Virus record (IMG/VR): IMGVR_UViG_3300046170_000357
Coordinates: 1 to 58,443 of that record
Strand: one strand, 5' to 3'
DNA: 58,443 nt
From: a virus
The position numbers and the translations under genes are program-made. The notes beneath the pieces were generated by a model. It searched no databases, had not been told where the DNA came from, and was given only the letters and a program-made list of their open reading frames with translations. Of this stretch, positions 53,299 through 58,443 are shown one piece after another (positions within the stretch are counted from its first letter, which is position 1; the number at the start of each line of letters is the position of its first letter).

Positions 53299-53739
53299 CT
53301 ATCTGTTTTTATCTTTGTTCACATTATAAATAGCTTTAGTCATAACCTTGTCAGTGTACGTCTCGCCATTAATTATTTTATTTCGTCTACCTGTATTTAT
53401 ATCTTCTTCGCCTAGCATTATTCTGTATATTCTACTTATTAGCTGCTTGCCTTTAAAAGACACTTTATATATATGGTATTTTTGAGTGGTTCTGTTTCTA
53501 TGTCTCCAGACTTTAATCCAGTCCTGCTTTAGCAGCCTGTTCCATCTACGGTTATCCCAACTGTAAGAATAAACACCCATCTCAAAGTCTTTCTTAGTGA
53601 AAAACTCCATACAATCAAGGTATATAAGAAGTTCTAGATCTGCATCGTTTAAATCATTATTACGACAGGCCCATTTTCTTATAATGCGGTAGTGTTTCAA
53701 GAGGTTTAGTTCTCTAATGTCACTAGCGGCTAATCTCAT
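53299..53739 (-). CDS. Winged-helix-like conserved phage protein (146 aa)
   Basis: 146 residues: RLAASDIRELNLLKHYRIIR, NDLNDADLELLIYLDCMEFF (helix), TKKDFEMGVYSYSWDNRRWN, and WIKVWRHRNRTTQKYHIYKV, a MarR-like helix-turn-helix and beta wing, then SRIYRIMLGEEDINTGRRNK. I recognise the block from flavobacterial phages. A DNA-binding regulator of late genes is the natural reading. Starts four bases before the end of groES (ATGA). Confidence 0.6.
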   Translation of the reverse strand: MRLAASDIRELNLLKHYRIIRKWACRNNDLNDADLELLIYLDCMEFFTKKDFEMGVYSYSWDNRRWNRLLKQDWIKVWRHRNRTTQKYHIYKVSFKGKQLISRIYRIMLGEEDINTGRRNKIINGETYTDKVMTKAIYNVNKDKNR

Positions 53740-53999
53740 AATACAACGACTATGTCACCTGATTTTATAACGTGATAAGATTTTTTATCAACTTCTATTT
53801 TGTGGCCAGCGTGACGATCAAAGTATATTACATCATTTGTTTTAACACCTGCTACTTCGTCTCCTGCAGAAACTACTGTAGCTTGAATATAACGTATATC
53901 GTCTCTTTGGCTTTCAGCAAGTAAGAGACCACCAGTTGTTTTGATAGTCCCTTCTTTTGCTTTGTTTATTATTAAGTTTCTACCTATTGCTTTCATCAA
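53736..53999 (-). CDS. groES: GroES-type co-chaperonin
   Basis: 87 residues: [60 protein letters not shown] and KKSYHVIKSGDIVVVL. It follows GroES order: N-terminal strand, a mobile-loop-like TTGGLLL, VVxxG, then DVIxF and terminal DIV. Slightly shorter than bacterial GroES (about 95). It overlaps the upstream GroEL gene by 20 bases. It would cap the GroEL ring during folding of virion proteins. Confidence 0.85.
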   Translation of the reverse strand: MMKAIGRNLIINKAKEGTIKTTGGLLLAESQRDDIRYIQATVVSAGDEVAGVKTNDVIYFDRHAGHKIEVDKKSYHVIKSGDIVVVL

Positions 54000-55536
54000 T
54001 TCTTAAATTATTAATTACACAATCAGTAGATAATATTGTTGTTGCTACAGAAGCTGCATTTTGAAGAGCGCTCTTGGTGACTAGTAGTGGATCTATAATA
54101 CCCGACTTAATCATATTTACCATTTTTCCTGTAACCACATTGTAGCCTTGTCCTTTTCTAGTAGGTGTTTCAACATCTTGAACACCTGCGTTTTCAAGTA
54201 TAGTTTCAAAAGGAGCTTTAATAGCATTTAGCAAAACTGTTTCACCTATTGACTTAGCTGTTATATTTGTTGCAGCGTTTAATAGAGCAATACCACCACC
54301 AGGAACAATCCCTTCTTTGATAGCAGCTTTAGTAGCACAGATAGCATCTTCTACCCTATCTGTTTTTTCTTTTAATTCTATTTCTGAATTAGCACCGACT
54401 TTTACTATTGCTATTTTAGCAGATAGCATGGCTAATCTTTTTTCAAGCTTTACAAGCTTATTAGGATTTTTTTCATTAAGAAGCTTTGATTTTATTTCAT
54501 CTATAACTTCTATAACTTGTTGTGGTGATTCTTCTACTTGAAGTATTGTGTCTTCGTGTGACGTAACACTTTTAACACAACCACCTAGATGCTCAGGCTG
54601 TATCATTTCCATGTCATCGCCTAAGTCTTCATTTATAATAGTAGCACCAGTAAGCAGTGAGAGGTCTTGCAGCATCTGTTGTTTATTAATTCCATAAGTT
54701 GGAGCATCAATAACATTTACTTTAATGTTGCCTTTCATTTTATTCATAGCTAGAGCGGATAAAACACCTTGTTCTAAATCGCCTATAATAAGCAAAGGTT
54801 TGTTGTTTTTTATTACGTACTCTAGCACAGATTGAATCTGTCTTATTGTATCAACTGGTGATTCTAATAAAAGTACTAGTGGATTTTCTAGTTCAGCAGT
54901 TTTAGTTGCTTGGTTAGTTACAAAGTGTGAGTTCTTAAGACCTTTGTCGTATTGAACACCATCAACAACTTCTACATGTGTTTTGCCATCAGAGGCTGTT
55001 TCCATCATAACTACGCCTGTGTTATCTACAGATCTAAAAGCGTCTGCAATAATTTTACCAAGCAAAGGATCATTGTTTGTAGATATTGTAGCTATTTGAT
55101 CTATCATACTACCTTTTACATCTACTGTTAATGACTTTAGGTATTTAACTGTTTTTTCAACAGCTGAATTAATACCGTCTTTTAACTCTCTTGAGTTTGT
55201 TTTATCAGCTACTTTGTAAGCTTCTTTTAGTATTGCATGAGCAAGTACTGTAGCAGTGGTTGTACCGTCACCGGCTTCTTGCACTGTTTTGCGAGCTGCT
55301 TCTTTTAAAAGCGTTGCACCCATGTTTTCTACTGGGTCTCGCAGTATTATAGAATCTGCAACTGTTACACCATCTTTGGTTATGATTGGTCTTCCAGTGT
55401 GATCCTCTAACATAACGCATTTGCCGCTAGCTCCAAGTGTGGAACTAACAGCGTGCGTTAGTTTTTCAATTCCTTTAAATACGTTAACTCTAGCGTCTTC
55501 ACCAAAGTTAAGGTTTTTGACTATTGCGTCTGACAT
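53980..55536 (-). CDS. groEL: Phage-encoded GroEL chaperonin
   Basis: 518 residues, full Cpn60 fold. Hallmarks: [23 protein letters not shown] with D55, [13 protein letters not shown] with D90, the apical domain including [20 protein letters not shown], and [20 protein letters not shown] then GGG near residue 390-405 with the catalytic Asp. The C-terminus ends [10 protein letters not shown] without the GGM repeats of cellular GroEL. Gene order EL then ES, the reverse of bacteria. It probably folds capsid or tail proteins the host chaperonin handles poorly. Confidence 0.93.
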   Translation of the reverse strand: MSDAIVKNLNFGEDARVNVFKGIEKLTHAVSSTLGASGKCVMLEDHTGRPIITKDGVTVADSIILRDPVENMGATLLKEAARKTVQEAGDGTTTATVLAHAILKEAYKVADKTNSRELKDGINSAVEKTVKYLKSLTVDVKGSMIDQIATISTNNDPLLGKIIADAFRSVDNTGVVMMETASDGKTHVEVVDGVQYDKGLKNSHFVTNQATKTAELENPLVLLLESPVDTIRQIQSVLEYVIKNNKPLLIIGDLEQGVLSALAMNKMKGNIKVNVIDAPTYGINKQQMLQDLSLLTGATIINEDLGDDMEMIQPEHLGGCVKSVTSHEDTILQVEESPQQVIEVIDEIKSKLLNEKNPNKLVKLEKRLAMLSAKIAIVKVGANSEIELKEKTDRVEDAICATKAAIKEGIVPGGGIALLNAATNITAKSIGETVLLNAIKAPFETILENAGVQDVETPTRKGQGYNVVTGKMVNMIKSGIIDPLLVTKSALQNAASVATTILSTDCVINNLRIDESNR

Positions 55537-55566
55537 GATTTGATTAGATTTAATTTAAGTATTGGT

Positions 55567-55857
55567 TTATTTAAAGGTCTTAACTACTTTTGGTCCGTTT
55601 AAAAATTCAACTTTCTTTGCGTAGTGTTCAACAGTTTTATCAATTGCAGTTTCTGCTGCTTCCATAGTTTCACGTCTTGTAACGTCTGTCCATTTTTCTT
55701 CATCTTGAAGATCTTGATATTCTGTTTGGTAATAACCGTTTGGTAATTGAACTATGCGCCAGTTGGCTTTATCGGCTATATGGTTCCATAGTTTGATTCG
55801 GTCTTTAGTTGGTTGTGGTTGACTAGTCCACGAATTAGTCTCGTAATAAAACGTCAT
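55567..55857 (-). CDS. Small conserved phage protein (96 aa)
   Basis: 96 residues: TKDRIKLWNHIADKANWRIV, QLPNGYYQTEYQDLQDEEKW and MEAAETAIDKTVEHYAKKVE. A sequence I recall as widely distributed in marine phages, unnamed. The NGYYQTEYQD block looks like a small alpha/beta domain. It is transcribed just before groEL; function unknown. Confidence 0.6.
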   Translation of the reverse strand: MTFYYETNSWTSQPQPTKDRIKLWNHIADKANWRIVQLPNGYYQTEYQDLQDEEKWTDVTRRETMEAAETAIDKTVEHYAKKVEFLNGPKVVKTFK

Positions 55858-55943
55858 TGGTTTGGGTTTTTATGTTAATATTTGGTTTGCACTCACCCGT
55901 GCCGGGTATACTTTATATACTCACTTGGTTTTAGTGATTTTTA
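55858..55943 (-). promoter_or_regulatory. Gap with hairpin and CCAAGTG...GTATAC element
   Basis: The 86-base gap holds ACCCG-TGC-CGGGT and, on the minus strand, CCAAGTGAGTATATAAAGTA followed by TACCCGG. A related arrangement, CCAAGTGGTGCTAGGTATAC, occurs in the gap at 56817-56912. Position directly upstream of the 96-aa and groEL genes would suit a phage late promoter. No sigma consensus has been established. Confidence 0.4.
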
Positions 55944-56816
55944 CTAATGTGCTTTTGCTTGTATTATAACCCATTCGGTCCCTGTAGACCAAACAGCTAT
56001 TCCTTCATATACTTTAGATGTTTCGAAAAAAGAGGCCCCATCTATTGTTTCACCGCCAGTTGCGGTAAATCTTACTTTATGAGCACCACCTCCTGGATAT
56101 GTTCCATTAGTTACAAATCTTATAACTCTGTAGGGTATTGTTGTAGCAGACGGTAAGTTTAAAACATATATGCCATTTCCACCTGACCAACCTATTTTAA
56201 CTATGTTGTTAAGTGCGGTATATGTTTCAGACCCACCTGGTGTTGCTGTTGTTACGTACGGTATTAGCTTAGCTACAGCGCCAGATACTATGTCTGAAGC
56301 ATCATCCCATACTAGTTGACCAGAAGCATTAGAAACTAAAATCTCACCAGCTGCAGTAGAACCAGTTCCAGTTGAATCACTAACTTTAGAAGTTATCTGA
56401 AGCGTGTCTGTTGATTGATCTCCAATTATAACGCCACCTTGCATCGTAACAACTCCACTGCCAGTAGCTGTTATATTTGACACAATTATATTAGTGGAAA
56501 ATATATCATTACTTATTAAGCGAGTGGATGTAAGATCTCCAGCTACAGAAATTGTTACAAGACCACCAAAGCCTACGGCTTGAGTAATATTTGAATCACC
56601 AATTTGATTTCCAGTTGGCGTAAACATAGCAATAGTATTTAAAGTACCGCCACCTGTTATACCGCCAGTAGATGTAGATATATACGATGCTAAATTATCT
56701 ATTGTTAAACTTTTTGTCCGATTTTTTTTAGGAGCTCGTTGCTCTGAATCGGTTATAACTAAAAAGTCTCCACCTGCTGGGGATGTTTTTTCTGGGTAAC
56801 TGTATATTATTGCCAT
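55944..56816 (-). CDS. Tail fibre/spike-like protein (290 aa)
   Basis: 290 residues. The N-terminus IIYSYPEKTSPAGGDFLVIT with KSLTIDNLASYIS resembles the short virion-anchor region of phage fibres and that of the next gene. The middle is repetitive beta (GGTLNTIAMFTPTGNQIGDS, TISVAGDLTSTRLISNDIFS), and the end ASATTIPYRVIRFVT... leads to ETIDGASFFETSKVYEGIAV, a tip that may trimerise. A host-contact role is likely. No chaperone or peptidase domain visible. Confidence 0.6.
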   Translation of the reverse strand: MAIIYSYPEKTSPAGGDFLVITDSEQRAPKKNRTKSLTIDNLASYISTSTGGITGGGTLNTIAMFTPTGNQIGDSNITQAVGFGGLVTISVAGDLTSTRLISNDIFSTNIIVSNITATGSGVVTMQGGVIIGDQSTDTLQITSKVSDSTGTGSTAAGEILVSNASGQLVWDDASDIVSGAVAKLIPYVTTATPGGSETYTALNNIVKIGWSGGNGIYVLNLPSATTIPYRVIRFVTNGTYPGGGAHKVRFTATGGETIDGASFFETSKVYEGIAVWSTGTEWVIIQAKAH

Positions 56817-56828
56817 GTGTTATTATAA

Positions 56829-56905
56829 TAAGTTGGGAGGTAGATGCACAACACCACTTGAATGGGCGCGGTATACCTAGCACCACTTGGGCACTAGACT
56901 CCTAC
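56829..56905 (-). promoter_or_regulatory. Structured intergenic element with closing stem and inner repeats
   Basis: GGAGGTAG on one side pairs perfectly with CTACCTCC on the other, closing about 75 bases. Inside are two copies of CAAGTGGTG (on the minus strand) about 30 bases apart and a GGTATACC. It lies between the stop of the 237-aa gene and the start of the 290-aa gene. It may be a transcript-processing or attenuation structure, or carry a promoter. There is no T-run and no tRNA fold. Confidence 0.4.
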
Positions 56906-56912
56906 CTCCACT

Positions 56913-57626
56913 TTAATAAGGTAAGAAGAAAGCTCTAGGAGTATTGTTAGTAAAGCTTCCTTTTAATATTAATTTTTTAAGTACTGGTGAAACCTCAGTA
57001 ACACCATTTGTTGTTTTAGATATTCTAAATGCTACATACTGAATAGATGACAATGGAGTTTGATTTCCTCTTGTGTTAAAACCAGAAGGTCTTGGAAAAC
57101 CTTTTCTAGTTCCAGCTGAATCTGCTGCAGAAAAATAAAGATCAGGTCTAAAATCAAAAAACTGCCCTGTTGTCGATGTTATTTCTATTTCAAGTGGTCT
57201 TTGATTGTAAGGAGCATCAACACCTTCACTCCCGGCTTGTCTTTTGAACCCTGTGTATCTATAATCAGTGGGTGTAGTTCCATATCTATCTCCTCCTTTT
57301 TTCCATCTTTCCATTATTAACTTATATGTAGACCCTTGTTCTAAAACTAAGTTTTCAAAATCAGCTTTAAATATAGCATACTTTAAATTTGTAGGAAAAG
57401 AACCATCAGTTCTATCTGTTGCTCTGCCAAATCTGGTGTCTTGCGCTGTACCTGTTTGTATCGTAATACCTACTGTATCAAAAAACACTTGATTATTGTC
57501 AGGTGTTCCTTGTAAACTACCTACAGTAGCTGTTTTAGTAGTATTACCCTCAACTGATGTGTCCACTATAAGAACAAGGTCACTGCCCTTTGGTGTTACT
57601 GTAGTATATGAGTTAATTATTGCCAT
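56913..57626 (-). CDS. Fibre-related structural protein (237 aa)
   Basis: 237 residues. The N-terminal 40 (IINSYTTVTPKGSDLVLIVD, TKTATVGSLQGTPDNNQVFF) parallel the N-terminus of the 290-aa gene (SYP..TSPAGGDFLVITDSE), suggesting a shared virion-attachment segment. The rest is beta-rich, with TYKLIMERWKKGGDRYGTTP and PLEIEITSTTGQFFDFRPDL, unlike the neighbour. Two fibres with common anchor and different tips fit a branched receptor-binding set. Confidence 0.6.
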   Translation of the reverse strand: MAIINSYTTVTPKGSDLVLIVDTSVEGNTTKTATVGSLQGTPDNNQVFFDTVGITIQTGTAQDTRFGRATDRTDGSFPTNLKYAIFKADFENLVLEQGSTYKLIMERWKKGGDRYGTTPTDYRYTGFKRQAGSEGVDAPYNQRPLEIEITSTTGQFFDFRPDLYFSAADSAGTRKGFPRPSGFNTRGNQTPLSSIQYVAFRISKTTNGVTEVSPVLKKLILKGSFTNNTPRAFFLPY

Positions 57627-57627
57627 A

Positions 57628-57867
57628 TTAATTTAATGTTGCTCTATTAGTTGATGCATTGTAAGTATAATCACTAGCTGGACGCCCAGATTCTTTCGAT
57701 GCTCTGTCAATTGCACGTTCTTCCGCGGTCATTGCGTTACGCTCACGTCCTTTCGCTGTTAATTCACCAGACGGCGTTAAATCACCACGCTTTTTAAGTA
57801 AGGATATAGCGAAACTCTTGCTACGAACCTGCGCTGCAAGGCGATCAACTAAGCTGTTACGCCCCAT
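57628..57867 (-). CDS. Small conserved marine-phage protein
   Basis: 79 residues from the ATG at 57867 (six codons shorter than the first ATG at 57885, chosen because relatives begin MGRNSL). Sequence: MGRNSLVDRLAAQVRSKSFA, ISLLKKRGDLTPSGELTAKG and TAEERAIDRASKESGRPASD. I recognise it as common in cyanophages and other marine phages, unnamed. Basic, helical. It is the first gene of the minus-strand arm, downstream of the 57886-58195 control region. Confidence 0.65.
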   Translation of the reverse strand: MGRNSLVDRLAAQVRSKSFAISLLKKRGDLTPSGELTAKGRERNAMTAEERAIDRASKESGRPASDYTYNASTNRATLN

Positions 57868-57885
57868 ATGTTTTTGTGTCTCCAT

Positions 57886-58195
57886 ATATCTAGTGTTCTA
57901 TAGTCTTATATACTCACATATAAAGGTAAAAACTTACAAAGGGTGACAATAGCCCCTTACTTATATACCTTATAAGGCTAATGTCCTATTTTGAAAATCG
58001 TTACAAATAGAGGGGTTTGGTGTTCAACTATCGTGCCAAACTGTTACAATTTACATAAAAACGAATTATTTTAGCCACCCCCGGCCTATTTTTTACATAT
58101 TTTAATGAATGTTTTCAACTTTTACAAACAAAATACAGAATGTTTTGGATAATATAAATGTAAACAAACTAATACTAATACTAATAATAATAACT
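57886..58195. promoter_or_regulatory. Divergent control region between the two arms
   Basis: 310 bases without a convincing long gene. It contains the hairpin element at 57943-57986, an inverted repeat GTTTGG...CCAAAC at about 58014-58042, two GTTACAA words, and, before the plus-strand gene, an A-rich ACTAAT-repeat leader. Promoters for both arms most likely reside here. I see no TAnnTTTG exact match, the usual Bacteroidota -7 box, only approximations (CTATTTTG). Confidence 0.5.
57943..57986 (+). promoter_or_regulatory. Second copy of the start-codon hairpin element
   Basis: GGGTGACAATAGCCCCTTA is followed, 13 bases later, by TAAGGCTAATGTCC. GACA (57945-57948) pairs with TGTC (57982-57985); TAGCC with GGCTA; TTA with TAA. 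The arms match those at 595-639 (AAGGGTGACAAAAGCCC and GGCTAATGTC). The ATG at 57981 opens a nine-codon peptide, MSYFENRYK. Same shape in both copies implies function. Confidence 0.5.
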
Positions 58196-58423
58196 ATGCA
58201 AAATTTACAATCAAAAAGATTTGTTATCAGAAAATCATTAATAGGTAAAAATCAAATCATTGAAGTAACATTCAAAAATGGTAAGTCATTCACTTACAAT
58301 CATGATAAAGTATATGAAATCATGAAAGATAAATTAACTTCTATGAATTGCTTTAAAAAGTATAAGTCATACACTTCTTCAACAAGTGTACCTGTAATAC
58401 TAAGAGATAAAGAGGTAGTATAA
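58196..58423 (+). CDS. Small basic hypothetical protein at the head of the plus-strand arm (75 aa)
   Basis: 75 residues from ATG 58196 (MQNLQSKRFVIRKSLIGKNQ), chosen over an upstream ATG at 58109 because the latter would translate the repeat leader. Then IIEVTFKNGKSFTYNHDKVY and KKYKSYTSSTSVPVILRDKE: a small beta-rich, basic fold, unrecognised. A tight ACTAAT-repeat leader (about 58158-58193) precedes it. If the genome is circular it is the first gene of the early operon that continues at base 1. Confidence 0.55.
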   Translation: MQNLQSKRFVIRKSLIGKNQIIEVTFKNGKSFTYNHDKVYEIMKDKLTSMNCFKKYKSYTSSTSVPVILRDKEVV

Positions 58424-58443
58424 TAACTACTTCTTTACTTCTC

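Noticed and set aside
56829-56905. A tRNA gene
   Set aside because: The closing stem resembles an acceptor arm and TTCAAGT resembles a T-loop, but D-, anticodon and T-stems do not form.
1-58443. Prophage attachment site or integrase
   Set aside because: No recombinase, att-like tRNA or flanking host gene was found.
1-58443. Direct terminal repeats at the window ends
   Set aside because: The first and last stretches share no clear identity; the hairpin elements near both ends are similar only over short arms.

Overview
The window reads as a nearly complete or complete genome of a tailed double-stranded DNA phage. Portal, large terminase, major capsid, scaffold-like, tail, fibre, lysis and DNA-replication genes are all present. 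I see no bacterial housekeeping block, integrase, CRISPR array, rRNA or tRNA. The DNA is A+T rich, and genes mostly join by TAATG or ATGA overlaps without strong Shine-Dalgarno sites. The portal and terminase carry motifs that I associate with crAss-like and related Bacteroidota podoviruses. The small-protein families recall uncultured marine phages. My best inference is a podovirus-like phage of a marine Bacteroidota host, possibly a flavobacterium.

Layout: bases 1-11795 are a plus-strand early/replication arm. It holds a Pyr_excise-like protein, an HTH protein, a sigma factor, an ERF annealase with a RecE-like exonuclease and an SSB-like protein, a Toprim primase-helicase, a thymidylate-synthase-fold protein that looks like a dCMP hydroxymethylase, two MazG-like proteins, a DUF1064-like nuclease and class Ia ribonucleotide reductase. 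Bases 11948-57885 are a minus-strand virion/lysis arm. In transcription order it runs from a small conserved protein and fibres, through GroEL/GroES, a set of tiny basic proteins, a 3-TM holin, four tandem fibre paralogs, small terminase, large terminase, portal, scaffold, major capsid and tail proteins, to a giant (about 2,490 codon) internal protein and a second holin/endolysin pair. The arms converge on a strong terminator at 11870-11899. They diverge from the intergenic region 57886-58195, whose plus-strand gene would feed into base 1 if the molecule is circular or circularly permuted.

How it works together (inference): the early arm would redirect transcription (sigma factor), supply and possibly modify nucleotides (RNR, hydroxymethylase, NTP-pyrophosphohydrolases), and replicate and recombine DNA. 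The late arm builds the capsid, helped by phage-encoded chaperonin components, packages DNA, and displays a modular set of fibres.

Caveat: at least fourteen single-base shifts break otherwise conserved minus-strand genes (endolysin, giant protein, portal, terminase, fibre 4 and others), while the plus-strand arm looks intact. Several lie in homopolymers, so I treat most as probable sequencing or assembly indels and report the reconstructed gene spans.
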